A DNA stretch of 64,000 nt, taken from assembly GCF_025963695.1 (NCBI RefSeq), contig NZ_JAOQAH010000085.1, forward strand, positions 1 through 64,000, read 5' to 3'. Origin of the DNA: Segetibacter sp. (GTDB taxonomy: Bacteria; Bacteroidota; Bacteroidia; Chitinophagales; Chitinophagaceae). This document shows, in pieces, positions 8,856-19,328 of the stretch; position 1 is the first letter of the stretch; each line of letters starts with the position of its first letter. The position numbers were made by a program, and so were the translations under genes. Below the pieces are notes generated by a model that saw only the letters and a program-made list of their open reading frames with translations, ran no database searches and was not told where the DNA came from.

Positions 8856-10118
8856 TTATTCATTATAAACTTTCCCGTTCACTAACACTTTTGCCACCAT
8901 CCACGAATATTCACTGTATTTATCTTTCATATCAGCTTCCATAGGCAACTGCTTTTCGGTAATGCCGAACTTATTAAAAGTTGCCGGAGAGATCTGAACA
9001 CGGATTTTATGTTTCTTATTCGACAATCCCTGAATAAAGGTGAAGCTGAGACGGGTGTAGTAACAGTATTTGTCAAACCTGTTAATGTAACGTGGAGCAT
9101 CATTATCAATCAACACTTTTAGCTGCCCTGTAGATGGACCAATGATATCAAGAAAACCGATTGATTCACCGGAAAAAGAGAAGGACAGGATAGCCGCAGT
9201 ATCTGAAAGTTTATACACATCTGATAGGTATCTGCTGTATCGTTTTAAATTTTCATTTTTGTTTTCGCTGACTGTAATGTGCCCAATATTTCCTTTCGCC
9301 ATCGCCGGAGTTACCGGTATCATATCTGCTTTCTCAAATTTTGAACTGAAATAAGCAGTACCTAACATATGTTTTACGGGACCGGCAATAGAATGCAGGC
9401 TCATAATTGCATTAATGATAGATTCTGTATAATAAACATGACCTGTTTCTTTATACGGATGAACCCCGTCTCCGGAGAAAAACGTAGAATCATTTATAAA
9501 CGGTTGTTTTCCTGAAACAAAAAGTTTTTTATCATTTATCAACCGCACGATTTTAGGAGAAAGATTAACGGAAGGAATACCATAATGACCCGCTATCTCT
9601 TCCATAGCTTTCACCGTGGAAGGCGCTCCTTCATTGTTATAATTCTTCAATAAGTAGTGGGCAAAGGTGTAGACAAAACAGATATCTGTTTTAGCATTTG
9701 CCATCCATGTTTTACGAACGATGCCCTCCATTGATGTCAATACATTTTCGCGCGTATCATCATCATCATTTACAGCAAACTCAACAAACAATAAATCCGG
9801 TTTATATTTCAGCACCTGTTCATTTAACCTAAATACTCCTAACCGTGAAGTTGTACCCCCAATAGCAGCATCTATTTGTTTGAAAGCAACGCGGGGATAT
9901 TGTTTTTGCAGCCAGTTAAACGTCTGTTCCCGCCAGCCATTTTTTGCCTCAGTAATACTTCCGCCAAGATAGGCTACAGTTACCGTGTCCCTACTGTGTT
10001 GCAGCTTCCATAAAAAACCAGGCAAACCCTTTCTTGCAACGAATTCCTCCGGTAACGTTGCTGCCTTACTGGCTATATGCATGTGAAGAATGCAGGAAAT
10101 AAGCAATAATCTAAACAT
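8856..10118 (-). CDS. Secreted SGNH/GDSL-type hydrolase
   Basis: 420 residues with a signal peptide (residues 1-18). SGNH blocks are visible: I as VAYLGGSITEAKNGW, II as AAIGGTTSRLG, III as LLFVEFAVNDDDD and V as GDGVHPYKETG with the DxxH catalytic pair. A C-terminal beta-rich part (about 260-420) follows. These enzymes remove acyl groups, often acetyl, from carbohydrates. It is the last gene of the glycan locus, 23 bp after the NagX-like acyltransferase, so a deacetylase acting on the same glycan or its products is a reasonable inference. The true substrate is unknown. Confidence 0.88.
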   Translation of the reverse strand: MFRLLLISCILHMHIASKAATLPEEFVARKGLPGFLWKLQHSRDTVTVAYLGGSITEAKNGWREQTFNWLQKQYPRVAFKQIDAAIGGTTSRLGVFRLNEQVLKYKPDLLFVEFAVNDDDDTRENVLTSMEGIVRKTWMANAKTDICFVYTFAHYLLKNYNNEGAPSTVKAMEEIAGHYGIPSVNLSPKIVRLINDKKLFVSGKQPFINDSTFFSGDGVHPYKETGHVYYTESIINAIMSLHSIAGPVKHMLGTAYFSSKFEKADMIPVTPAMAKGNIGHITVSENKNENLKRYSRYLSDVYKLSDTAAILSFSFSGESIGFLDIIGPSTGQLKVLIDNDAPRYINRFDKYCYYTRLSFTFIQGLSNKKHKIRVQISPATFNKFGITEKQLPMEADMKDKYSEYSWMVAKVLVNGKVYNE

Positions 10119-10141
10119 AAAACACCTGTTTTTACTAATAG

Positions 10142-11338
10142 TTATACCCGTAAAAAGACTTTTTTCTTATATAAAAAATACAAAAACAACCACTTTATGG
10201 CCAGGGTGCAGACAGCAAAAACAACTACATTATAAGGATCTCCGACAAGTTGGACGAGCCATTGAAAAAAAGCATTGGCCGTATAATGAAAGTCTATAAA
10301 AATCTCGGCAACATAAATCAGGATGGAATTCATTCCTATTACCTTGAAGAAAAATGCCCAGTTTTTATGCCCAAGTACATCAATGATATAATAGAAAGCT
10401 GCTAATAAAAGCAAGCTTATTCCGGCTGCATGGAGCACGAAAGAACTTGTCCAGAGATTTTTATTTATAGGAAAAACAATGTTCCAGATGCGGGCCAGCA
10501 ATAAAAATCCAACTCCCAAAAGCATTAAAACCCATGCTTTCTTCTGCTGGCTCATGGGAGTATTTCGCAAAAGATTACCAGCAAAAATGCCTGAAAGCGC
10601 CGTACTAATTGCCGGAACTGTTGACAATATACCTTCGGGATCGTGAATGTCCAGATACAGTTTTCCGGGCATAATAAGTCTGTCTACATAAGAAACGACA
10701 TTGCCGGGCATGGTCATATCTCCGGCGGGGAAACCTGGTGCCGAAGCAAACTTGAATAATAGCCAGTAACCAATTAAAATGCCCAAAAACCATATTATCT
10801 GCGCCCTTTTACTGGTATATAAGTAAACAAGATTAGCAAACATATAGGCAAGTCCGATATGGCCGAGTACACTTCCAAAACGCATTTCTGAAAACGGCAT
10901 AATTTTAAAATGGTTATTGGTAATGATGCCTATCAGCACTAATATCAAACCTCTCCTGATTATTCCGGGTATTAGTTTTTGTTTGCTCGTCCCTTGTTCA
11001 AGTCTTCTGCCTATTGAATAAGGTGTTGCTACACCTGCTATAAATAAGAAAAGTGGAAAGATGAGATCGTAGAAATGAAAGCCGTTCCAGTCGGGATGGT
11101 CCATTTGCTCGGAGATGATCCCCAGAAATGGCGAACCTGTTGCCTTTGCAAGACCTCGAACTATTCCGTCTGCTCCCATGATCCAAAACATATCAAAACC
11201 CCGGAGAGCATCAAGCGAATAAAGGCGTTGCGATACAGAAGTTTCAGCGATAGGATCTTTACCTGATGATGCCGTCATGTCAGAATTATAAAATTTATAT
11301 TCGTATTTGTTTAAAGAATGCTTTGCATCCGTTTTCAT
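10142..11338 (-). CDS. NagX-like/heparan-alpha-glucosaminide N-acetyltransferase-like membrane protein (DUF5009)
   Basis: 398 residues with about ten membrane helices. It shows the family start RLYSLDALRGFDMFWIMG, then GLIFP-type helices (HFYDLIFPLFLFIAGV), SIGRRLEQG and a C-terminal GMNSILIYVAEIF. Relatives include lysosomal HGSNAT, which acetylates terminal glucosamine, and bacterial NagX proteins encoded in GlcNAc or chitin loci. It sits between a GH20 hexosaminidase (15-bp gap) and an SGNH hydrolase (23-bp gap), which supports a role with amino sugars. Inner membrane. Whether it transports or acetylates sugars here is not known. Confidence 0.88.
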   Translation of the reverse strand: MKTDAKHSLNKYEYKFYNSDMTASSGKDPIAETSVSQRLYSLDALRGFDMFWIMGADGIVRGLAKATGSPFLGIISEQMDHPDWNGFHFYDLIFPLFLFIAGVATPYSIGRRLEQGTSKQKLIPGIIRRGLILVLIGIITNNHFKIMPFSEMRFGSVLGHIGLAYMFANLVYLYTSKRAQIIWFLGILIGYWLLFKFASAPGFPAGDMTMPGNVVSYVDRLIMPGKLYLDIHDPEGILSTVPAISTALSGIFAGNLLRNTPMSQQKKAWVLMLLGVGFLLLARIWNIVFPINKNLWTSSFVLHAAGISLLLLAAFYYIIDVLGHKNWAFFFKVIGMNSILIYVAEIFIDFHYTANAFFQWLVQLVGDPYNVVVFAVCTLAIKWLFLYFLYKKKVFLRV

Positions 11339-11353
11339 GCTTTTATCACAAAC

Positions 11354-13681
11354 TCACTCAACAATTACTTCATCTATAAATAAAGATGCATAGTTACCTG
11401 CCGGTGTTTTACCATAAGGTTGTGCAATGACCCTGATAAAACGGGAACTGGTGTTGGTAGGTGAAAAAGTTAATGGCACTGCGCCGGTAGCTTTTGGCAG
11501 TGCAATGGTTTGCGTTGCCTGGTCACTGAAATTTATGCCATCATCAGAAGTTTGCAATGTAACAGACTTTGGTATCATTATACCAAAAGGTACATCATGA
11601 AAGAACCGCATGGTAACCTTGTTGATGCTTTGCGGCTTCCCTAAATCAATGGTTCCATCAAAGGCCCGGTTTTCCCAGCCAAGCCATTTGTCATCATTAT
11701 AGCGTTCCTCATCTTCGTTGCGATAATCATTAAAACGGGTATCATCAGCAAGGCTTCCATTGATCCAGCCATTCAGGTCGGTTTTAATATAATCGGGCGG
11801 CGTTTGCAGGGTTCCTTTTTTGCCGACAGCTTTGTGCATGATAAACGGCTTTACCGCCCTGTCTCTTAGTACCCCATCTATTATTATGGCTGCATTTACA
11901 GTACAGCTTTTTGCGATTGCTACAGGGTTTGTATAAACAGGAGAATTTGTATTGGGAATGCTGCCATCTAATGTGTAATAAATGGGGAAACCATTTTCGG
12001 CGCCTGCTAACGTAACAAAGAAGCTTCCGTCTGCTTCTTTCAAATTACTTATTCTTATGTCGAACAAATGTTTCGAGTAGTTTACGCGATAGCTATCTAA
12101 TCTTTTTTCGTACGAAAGAAGTCTTCTTGTAAAATCAGCGAAGTTTTTCTTTGAAGGTAGGGACCAGTTCACTTCAGCCAGCGCGGTTGACCTGGGGAAA
12201 ATCATGTACTCGGCAATAGTAGCATCAGGAACATAGGTTGTCCACAAGTTGCCTTGTGCACCCATTATGTATTTTGCCTGCTGGTCATTCAATTCTTTGC
12301 TTACCGGCTCGTAATTATACACATTAGAAAGCATGGTTAACCCATAATACGAAGGAGGCTCACCCGGAGCATCTGACTGAGCATGATCGAAGTAACAATA
12401 AGGCAGAGGTGTCATGGCAGCATAGTGGTTATTTTTTGCCGCTTCAATGCCGGGCTTTACGCCCGTCCAGCTCATGATGGCCGCATTTGGCGCCAGTCCG
12501 CCCTGCACAATCTCATCCCACCCAATAATGCTTCGTCCCCTGCTGTTTACAAACTTTTCAATTCGTTTTATAAAATAACTCTGCAATTCGTTCACATTTT
12601 TCAATCCATGCTTTTTCATGTTTGCCTGGCAATATTTACAGGTTTTCCAGTTAGCCTTATCTGCCTCATCTCCACCAATATGAATATATTTTGAAGGAAA
12701 AATGTCTATTACTTCAGATAAAACATCACTAAGAAAATTAATTGTTTCATCTCTTGTACAAAACTCACCCTGTATCTGTTTTGGATATGGAAACGGATGG
12801 CCGTTACTATCCACGCAAGCAAGTTCGGGATAAGCTGCTACTGCTGCCTGGGCATGAGCGGGCATTTCTATTTCCGGAACTATAGTAATAAACCTTTTGG
12901 CAGCATATTGAACAATCTCTTTCATTTGCTCTTTAGTATAATATCCGCCATGCAATTTTTCGTTGGGCCTGCTATCATAGTCGTAAGTAAATTTGTTATC
13001 TATAATATCACCTTTCCGGTATCCGCCTATTGATGTCAGCTTTGGATACTTTTTACTTTCGGGGCGCCAACCCTCGTTATCTGTCAGGTGCCAGTGCAGG
13101 CGATTCATTTTTTGCATTGCTAACAGGTCCAGTATTCTTTTGATTGAGTCTGTACCCATAAAATTTCTCGACACATCCAGCATTATTCCTCTGTAGGGTA
13201 ACCGTGGCGCGTCCTCAATTTGCACGCAGGGCACTTTCCATTGTACATTTTTTACAGCAGTGGATGATTCTATACTTTCCGGCAACAGTTGCAGCAAACT
13301 TTGAACAGCATAAAAAACTCCCGCAGGCTGCCGAGCAACGATTTCAATCTTTTGCCTGCTGATATTTAATGTATATCCTTCTTCATCAGCGATAGCATTA
13401 CTTAATGAGACACTAACAGCAGGCTTTCCCGGGCACTTTGTTTGGGCCAGTAAATTAACAGAAGCGGCCCTTTTTAGTTTATTAATTAAAGGGGCAATAG
13501 CATTTTGTAGTGGTTTATTGCTTTTGTCAAAAATAATCCGGGTACAGGAAGTAAACATAAATGCTCCTTCTTTCCATTCTGATCGTGCAGGTATTGGAAC
13601 AATATTATTTTTAGACTGTGAGTTGCCCGCAGTAAAAAAAGCAGAAACAATAAGTATCAATAGAAAGCATTTCCTTTTCAT
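11354..13681 (-). CDS. Beta-N-acetylhexosaminidase, GH20
   Basis: 775 residues, exported (signal 1-22). Domain order: GH20b N-terminal domain (about 25-150), GH20 TIM barrel (about 160-500), a chitobiase-type C-terminal domain (YYTLDGSIPNTNSPVYTNP, about 560-620) and an F5/8-type C (CBM32-like) domain at the end. The catalytic Asp-Glu pair is D338-E339 in HIGGDEADKANW, and the substrate-binding LHWHLTDNEGWR is at about 195-206. It cleaves terminal GlcNAc or GalNAc from glycans. It follows susD after a 273-bp gap with a terminator and a repeat, so expression may be lower than for susCD or come from its own promoter. Confidence 0.95.
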   Translation of the reverse strand: MKRKCFLLILIVSAFFTAGNSQSKNNIVPIPARSEWKEGAFMFTSCTRIIFDKSNKPLQNAIAPLINKLKRAASVNLLAQTKCPGKPAVSVSLSNAIADEEGYTLNISRQKIEIVARQPAGVFYAVQSLLQLLPESIESSTAVKNVQWKVPCVQIEDAPRLPYRGIMLDVSRNFMGTDSIKRILDLLAMQKMNRLHWHLTDNEGWRPESKKYPKLTSIGGYRKGDIIDNKFTYDYDSRPNEKLHGGYYTKEQMKEIVQYAAKRFITIVPEIEMPAHAQAAVAAYPELACVDSNGHPFPYPKQIQGEFCTRDETINFLSDVLSEVIDIFPSKYIHIGGDEADKANWKTCKYCQANMKKHGLKNVNELQSYFIKRIEKFVNSRGRSIIGWDEIVQGGLAPNAAIMSWTGVKPGIEAAKNNHYAAMTPLPYCYFDHAQSDAPGEPPSYYGLTMLSNVYNYEPVSKELNDQQAKYIMGAQGNLWTTYVPDATIAEYMIFPRSTALAEVNWSLPSKKNFADFTRRLLSYEKRLDSYRVNYSKHLFDIRISNLKEADGSFFVTLAGAENGFPIYYTLDGSIPNTNSPVYTNPVAIAKSCTVNAAIIIDGVLRDRAVKPFIMHKAVGKKGTLQTPPDYIKTDLNGWINGSLADDTRFNDYRNEDEERYNDDKWLGWENRAFDGTIDLGKPQSINKVTMRFFHDVPFGIMIPKSVTLQTSDDGINFSDQATQTIALPKATGAVPLTFSPTNTSSRFIRVIAQPYGKTPAGNYASLFIDEVIVE

Positions 13682-13802
13682 AGGAGTGTTTGTAGAAATA
13701 AAAAATTTTGAAGAAGGTATTTTTATAAGCTAAACCGGGCAAGGTGTAAAAAAGCAAATGGTTTTTTGGGGGGACCCGGCACAATTGCTACTATCAGCAG
13801 CC

Positions 13803-13822
13803 GTTGCGTCGCACACTTCTAC
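13803..13822 (-). repeat. Dispersed intergenic repeat, type B, copy 4
   Basis: Minus-strand reading GTAGAAGTGTGCGACGCAAC. AGCA follows after 16 nt (13839-13842). Short inverted repeats AGCAGC (13796-13801) and GCTGCT (13831-13836) enclose the core. Lies inside the glycan locus, between susD and the GH20 gene. Confidence 0.8.
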
Positions 13823-13899
13823 TTTTCTTTGCTGCTTCAGCAAAATAAAAAGTCACCAGGCACCCCTTTTGAAGTATAATATATAAGCTCTTTAAAAAA

Positions 13900-13947
13900 A
13901 GACATCTGTAAAGTAAGAAGTAAAAACAACTCACCTTACAGATGTCT
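13900..13947 (-). terminator. Intrinsic terminator or attenuator after susD
   Basis: A perfect 12-bp stem (13900-13911 with 13936-13947). On the minus strand it begins 7 bp after the susD stop and is followed by TTTTTTT. It should stop much of the susCD transcript before the GH20, NagX-like and SGNH genes. T's on the other side would also allow plus-strand termination. Confidence 0.75.
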
Positions 13948-13954
13948 CATTTTT

Positions 13955-15763
13955 TTAATAACCCTGATTTTGTTTTAAAACAGTACTTCCATTTACCTTG
14001 CTGCGGTCTATCTGATTCTGAGGAACAGGAAAATATTCATTTCTGCCTTTTTTGAACGTGGCACCTTTTAATATCTGGTAATCGTAGGTGGTGGTTTCAT
14101 GTTTAATGTATTCGTTTAATACATCGGCCATATAACCTGTACCATTATCCCAACGCTGCAAATCAAAAAAGCGATGACCCTCCATTGCCAATTCAATCTT
14201 TCTTTCAAAGCGAACAGCTTTTCTTGCATACTCCTGTCCCCGTTGGGCAAACTGCCCCGTGTACAATCCTACTTTGTAGTTTGCTGCAGGTTGATTTGTA
14301 AAGCCTTTTGAAGGATCATTATTATCAACATAAGTATGTACAAAACCCGAAGGATTGGCAGCACGGCTTCTTACCTGGTTTACATACTTTTCTGCCTGGG
14401 CGAGACTTCCCGCTTCTACTTCAGCTTCAGCCGCCCATAACAGTATATCAGCAAAGCGTATCATAACATAATTGTTGGCTGTAACATTGCCGGCGCCCCA
14501 TCCATCGTAAATATCACTTGTTGTAGCTGCATCAGCTTTATAATAAACATTTTTAATTGGAACATATGGTCCTCCCTGTGCCTGTGCACGTATCCATGGC
14601 AAACCGGGCATTATACCCCAGTCGAGATAAGGTATACCCCTTCTTCCTGCCGTCCAGTCGAGCCGTGAATCCAAGGTGCCTTCATAGGGAGCGAAGCTTG
14701 CTGTTCCGTCTACTCCCATATCATTTTTGATGTTAGCCCCGTTCCAGGTATCTAATAGGGGAAGCCCGCTAACAGGATCTGTTTTGAATGAATTTACGAG
14801 ACTGAAAGAGGGCTGATAAAAACCGCAGCAGGTAGCTGGGCCCCCTCCCGGGAAATTCAATAAATCACCTGCATTTCCATTGTGCCCCGCCGCTCTGTCA
14901 TTAACAGACATTTGAACCGCGAATACAGATTCTGAACCATTTTTTTTAATGGGATTGAAGTTCTCTCCATAATTAGCAAGAAGCTGGTATTTCTGCCCGG
15001 CTGAAGTAACTCCGTTATTAACTATATCAGACAATAGACTTTTAGCTTCTGCATATTTATGTTCAAACATATATACTTTGGCCAAAAATGCCTTTGCGGC
15101 CCACGAATTTGCCCTTCCCACCTGTGGCTGAACAGTTTTTAAGTTAGATGCGGCAAACTGAAAATCTGCTTCAATTTTAGGATATATCGGAGGCTCGTTG
15201 GAAACGTTGTAATTGTCGTTTTCGAAACTTACTGTTTCATCTATATATGGAACATTCTTCCACATTTTGGCAGCCTCCAAATGATACACCCCTCTTAAAA
15301 AAATTGCCTCAGCTTTTATTTCTTTCACCTCTGCCTCTGTAAGAGAGCCATCTGTTATTTTAGCCATTACGCGAAGCACATCATTGGCACGTTGAATTCC
15401 CGCATACAATGCGCCCCATTTAATAGGTAAATATTCATTTGTAGGATCAACTTTATAGCTTTCTATCAATTCAATACTTGTAATATCACCATACTCTGAG
15501 CCTTTATGGGCATCATCAGAAGCTACCCCTCCGTATATCCAGTTACTTACTGCTGATCCTTCATTGGATCCCGGGCTGCCTCTCCCGTCAAGTAATGAGT
15601 AAGCGCCTATCAGTAATCCATTAACTCCTGCTTTGGTGGCCAGTGTACTTTCTCCTATAGGGCCCAGTGGTTCTTTTTCGAGAAAACTTTTTTTACAGGC
15701 AACTACTACGGTAAGCAGCACTAAAAAACCCGAAATAATACATTTATTACGTAATTGTTTCAT
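13955..15763 (-). CDS. SusD/RagB-family glycan-binding lipoprotein
   Basis: 602 residues. The signal ends in VVVAC with the lipid-anchored Cys at 23. The N-terminal SusD-like part (about 25-250) shows SLLDGRGSPGSNEGSAVSNW and helical TPR-like segments (EIKAEAIFLRGVYHLEAAKMW). The C-terminal SusD part ends with ERKIELAMEGHRFFDLQRWDN and YFPVPQNQIDRS, both family hallmarks. It caps the SusC transporter at the cell surface and binds the glycan. The gene lies 29 bp after susC. The specific ligand is not readable, but the GH20 gene points to an N-acetylhexosamine-containing oligosaccharide. Confidence 0.95.
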   Translation of the reverse strand: MKQLRNKCIISGFLVLLTVVVACKKSFLEKEPLGPIGESTLATKAGVNGLLIGAYSLLDGRGSPGSNEGSAVSNWIYGGVASDDAHKGSEYGDITSIELIESYKVDPTNEYLPIKWGALYAGIQRANDVLRVMAKITDGSLTEAEVKEIKAEAIFLRGVYHLEAAKMWKNVPYIDETVSFENDNYNVSNEPPIYPKIEADFQFAASNLKTVQPQVGRANSWAAKAFLAKVYMFEHKYAEAKSLLSDIVNNGVTSAGQKYQLLANYGENFNPIKKNGSESVFAVQMSVNDRAAGHNGNAGDLLNFPGGGPATCCGFYQPSFSLVNSFKTDPVSGLPLLDTWNGANIKNDMGVDGTASFAPYEGTLDSRLDWTAGRRGIPYLDWGIMPGLPWIRAQAQGGPYVPIKNVYYKADAATTSDIYDGWGAGNVTANNYVMIRFADILLWAAEAEVEAGSLAQAEKYVNQVRSRAANPSGFVHTYVDNNDPSKGFTNQPAANYKVGLYTGQFAQRGQEYARKAVRFERKIELAMEGHRFFDLQRWDNGTGYMADVLNEYIKHETTTYDYQILKGATFKKGRNEYFPVPQNQIDRSKVNGSTVLKQNQGY

Positions 15764-15792
15764 CCTACATTAATTTCAAAAAGTGATTATAA

Positions 15793-18700
15793 TTAAAATG
15801 ACAGGTTCAGTCCAAAAACTATATTCTTCTGGTTGTTGGGATAATTTCCGTAATCAATTCCAAAAGCTGAACTGCTTCCGCTTAATTCCGGGTCCAACCC
15901 TTTGTACTGGGTAATGGTAAATAAGTTGGCGGCCTGCACATAAAGTCTAAACCTGTTTATACCATATTGTTCTAAAATGCGCGGTTTAATTGTATAGCCC
16001 AATATCAGGGACCGGCACTTGAAGAAGGAACCGCTTTCCATATAATAGGAGTTAGCAACTCCCGACGTGCTGAAAGTATTGGTTAGTTCAGCAACAGGTG
16101 TTTTAGCATTTACATTCTGAGGTGTCCAGGAATTATAAAGAAGATCGTTGCTCTTACCTCCAATGAAACTGCCAAAGAAATCAGTATAATAACGAATATG
16201 GTTTAGGACATCATTACCCTGCGAGCCATAAAACAAAGCAGAAAAATCAAATCCCTTATAACTTGCGCCTACATTAATGCCGTAGGTAAACTTAGGGTTG
16301 GGATTGCCGTAGAAAGTACGGTCATCAGGAGTAATTTTTCCATCATTATTTACATCCTGGTATTTAAATCTTCCAGGGGCAGCATCTGCCTGTGTTGGAG
16401 AGGATGTTACATCACGATCATCCCTGAATAGCCGCTCTACCTGGTACCCGAAGAATGAACCAACGGGGTGGCCAACCTGGTTACGTACCAGATTACCCAA
16501 ACTTGAACCAGCCACATCAAAGTAGTCACCGGGGATATTGACCACTGTATTTTTATATGCCGTTACATTTAGTCCAACATTGTATTGAAAGCTCCGCTTG
16601 CCTCCACCACGGTAATTCGCAGAAACATCCCATCCCTTATTTTCAATATCGCCAATATTAATAACCGGTGCATCAGCACCTCCTGCTGTTAGTAGCACCG
16701 GTTGGGGGAAAAGTAAGCCGTTAATTGATTTTCTATACCATTCGACAGATAAATCTATTTTATTAAATATCGTTGCATCCATCCCTATGTTGGTAATTAC
16801 ATCTTCCTCCCATCCTGTTTTCGGATTGCCATTGGAAGCACTATAAAAACCCTGCACAGGATTGGTGCTGAGGCCATTTATATCATAATAAGAGGTCTGG
16901 AAATTTGAACTAAATAAAGTGAAGGCATTGTTAGGACCTACATTGTTTTGAGAGCCTAATTTCCCCCAGCTTCCTCTCAATTTTAAATCGTTGATTTGGC
17001 TCACACTCTTCATGAAATCTTCATTAGATATTCTCCATCCTAAAGAAAAGGAGGGGAAAATGCCAAATCTCTTCTCACGTCCAAATTGGGATGATCCGTC
17101 ACGACGGACAGTAGCAGACATAATATACCTGTCGTTGTAAGAGTAATCTAAACGACTAAACAGAGAATACAGGGAGATGTCGTAAGCATAACCGCTGTTG
17201 GTAATATTGGAAGTGCCATTACTTAACAAAAGATAAGCGGGACGGGTAGAGAAAAAGTTAGCGGCGGCACCGCCAATTCCCCTTCCGTTACTGTTGATTG
17301 CTTCCGATCCGGCCAGTACTTTCAGACTGTGTTTGTCAAACGTGTTGGTGTAAGTCAGTGTATTCGTCCACGTCCAGCTATTATCGTAATTCGAGTTTTC
17401 GCTTAAGGAGTTTATACCGTTATGAAATTCTTTGTCGTTATAGGCATTAGGCGAGAACCAGGTGCTATGACCATCGCTAACAGTTCCGCCAAAGCTGGTA
17501 CGGGCCAGAAAGTGTTTAAATAAATCTACTTCAGCATACAGGTTTCCTACTACTGCCAGCGATCGGTTCTTATTAAGACTGGTACGTGCCTGAGCAGCAT
17601 AAGGATTTGGAGCGTTTCCTAACTCAGGCCCTGCCCACGTTCCCCCGTAATTTCCCTGGATGTCGTAGACAGGAATAATCGGCATGGTACGGTAAGCATA
17701 CGAAATCACATTGTCTGTGCTCTGGTTGCCAAATCCAGGGCTTTGCTTTAAGTAGATGTATGCATTCTCCCCTACGCGTATGTTCTTTTTAATTGTAAAT
17801 TGGGTATTGATCCTGGTTGAATATCTTTTTAGATAGGTTTCTATAAGCGTACCCTGCTGATTAAGGTATCCAAATGAGAACAGGTATTTTGATTTGTCGG
17901 TACCCCCGCTTGCCGTGATGTTGTGGCTCTGCATAGGGGCGGTCCTGAAAATTTCATGAAACCAATCTGTACCCTGCTTGTTCACCTTTTGTATTAAATA
18001 ATCGTTAGCCGGATTGGCGGCATCAAAAACATACTTCGAAGGGTCAACCGCCGGATCTCCTCCCATAGCAGTACCGGCAATGCCAGGGCCCGCATAAAGA
18101 TAATCAGGAAGGCCATTGGCAAATAGAGTGGTCCCCGGGTTTACTTTCTTTACCAACATAGCAAAATCTGCCGAGTTCAATAAATTAAAAACGTTCCCTT
18201 TTAAAGGAATCTGACTTCCATAGTAAGCATCATAAGACAAGGTAGGCTCGCCTGATTTTCCTTTTTTTGTAGTCACCACGATAACACCGTTAGAACCCCG
18301 AACACCATAAATGGAGGCAGCCCCAGCATCTTTGAGTATTTGAACAGTTTCAATATCATTGATGTTGATGTCGCGAAGGCCAGCGGGTACCCCATCTACA
18401 ATTATCAAAGGTTGTGTGCTTCCAAAGGAAGACACCCCACGGATAAAAATATTGCTTTCGCCCCCGGGAACACCGGAACTAATAATCGTAACACCCGATG
18501 CCATACCCTGAAGCGCCTGCTCGCCCGATCCTGTAGGTATAGATTTCATGTTCTTTACATCTACAACAGAAACGGAACCTGTAATATCTTTTTTTCGCTG
18601 AGAAGAATATCCGGTAACAACTGCTTCAGTAAGGGTATTTACGGCAGCGGCTAAAACTATGCTGATGTCTTTTCTGCTATCGACTGCAACCTCCTGAGAT

Positions 18701-19263
18701 TGATATCCAACAAAGCTAAAAGACAAAACATTTCCTTTTTGTGCAGTAATAGAAAACGTTCCGTCTGGCCCTGTTGCTGTACCGGTTTTGGTATCTTTTA
18801 CTATAACGGAGACATTTACCAGCGCTTCTCCGGCTTCATTAACTACCCGCCCATGCACTTTTGGGATGGTGTCAAAGGGCTTAATTACTTCGGCTGCCGG
18901 TACTGTTTTTTTTATAAAAATGGCATTATTCTCTACACTAAAGCTAAAGGGCCGGTTTTGCAGGCACCGGTTCAATACTTCAGAAATCCGGGCATCTTTA
19001 ACATCAATACTAACAGGTGAAAAGTTTTCGAATAGTTTTTCATTATACACAATAGAAACTCCCGTTTGACGAAAAATTTCTTTAAATACCTTTTGAACGG
19101 ATACGTTTTTAAGAGAAAGCGTAACAGTTTGTGTGTAACTCCTGGCGCTAAGCTGCAGGCAAGCGAATAATAAAATAATTGCTGTTAATCTCATAATTCT
19201 CAGCGTTTTGGTTAATGCCCGCTGCTTTAAAGGCAGTGTTTTACAATGAACATTTAATTTCAT
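15793..19263 (-). CDS. SusC/RagA-family TonB-linked outer-membrane transporter with STN domain
   Basis: 1156 residues. Order: signal peptide (a long N-terminus, with a second possible start at Met 24), STN signalling domain (about 55-108), CarboxypepD_reg-like domain (about 130-205, VHGRVVNEAGEALVNVSVIV), TonB plug (about 215-335, with GVRGSNGVIVVTTKKGKSG, the SusC signature) and a 22-strand-type barrel to the C-terminus. It imports glycan fragments across the outer membrane with TonB energy. The STN domain normally touches a FecR anti-sigma factor, and fecR and the ECF sigma gene lie directly upstream, so substrate-induced autoregulation is likely. Confidence 0.96.
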   Translation of the reverse strand: MKLNVHCKTLPLKQRALTKTLRIMRLTAIILLFACLQLSARSYTQTVTLSLKNVSVQKVFKEIFRQTGVSIVYNEKLFENFSPVSIDVKDARISEVLNRCLQNRPFSFSVENNAIFIKKTVPAAEVIKPFDTIPKVHGRVVNEAGEALVNVSVIVKDTKTGTATGPDGTFSITAQKGNVLSFSFVGYQSQEVAVDSRKDISIVLAAAVNTLTEAVVTGYSSQRKKDITGSVSVVDVKNMKSIPTGSGEQALQGMASGVTIISSGVPGGESNIFIRGVSSFGSTQPLIIVDGVPAGLRDININDIETVQILKDAGAASIYGVRGSNGVIVVTTKKGKSGEPTLSYDAYYGSQIPLKGNVFNLLNSADFAMLVKKVNPGTTLFANGLPDYLYAGPGIAGTAMGGDPAVDPSKYVFDAANPANDYLIQKVNKQGTDWFHEIFRTAPMQSHNITASGGTDKSKYLFSFGYLNQQGTLIETYLKRYSTRINTQFTIKKNIRVGENAYIYLKQSPGFGNQSTDNVISYAYRTMPIIPVYDIQGNYGGTWAGPELGNAPNPYAAQARTSLNKNRSLAVVGNLYAEVDLFKHFLARTSFGGTVSDGHSTWFSPNAYNDKEFHNGINSLSENSNYDNSWTWTNTLTYTNTFDKHSLKVLAGSEAINSNGRGIGGAAANFFSTRPAYLLLSNGTSNITNSGYAYDISLYSLFSRLDYSYNDRYIMSATVRRDGSSQFGREKRFGIFPSFSLGWRISNEDFMKSVSQINDLKLRGSWGKLGSQNNVGPNNAFTLFSSNFQTSYYDINGLSTNPVQGFYSASNGNPKTGWEEDVITNIGMDATIFNKIDLSVEWYRKSINGLLFPQPVLLTAGGADAPVINIGDIENKGWDVSANYRGGGKRSFQYNVGLNVTAYKNTVVNIPGDYFDVAGSSLGNLVRNQVGHPVGSFFGYQVERLFRDDRDVTSSPTQADAAPGRFKYQDVNNDGKITPDDRTFYGNPNPKFTYGINVGASYKGFDFSALFYGSQGNDVLNHIRYYTDFFGSFIGGKSNDLLYNSWTPQNVNAKTPVAELTNTFSTSGVANSYYMESGSFFKCRSLILGYTIKPRILEQYGINRFRLYVQAANLFTITQYKGLDPELSGSSSAFGIDYGNYPNNQKNIVFGLNLSF

Positions 19264-19328
19264 ATTTTTGGAAAGTTTGGGTTTTCAACAATAAGCAGTT
19301 TATTAATTGTAACGAACCCCTTTTGCAG

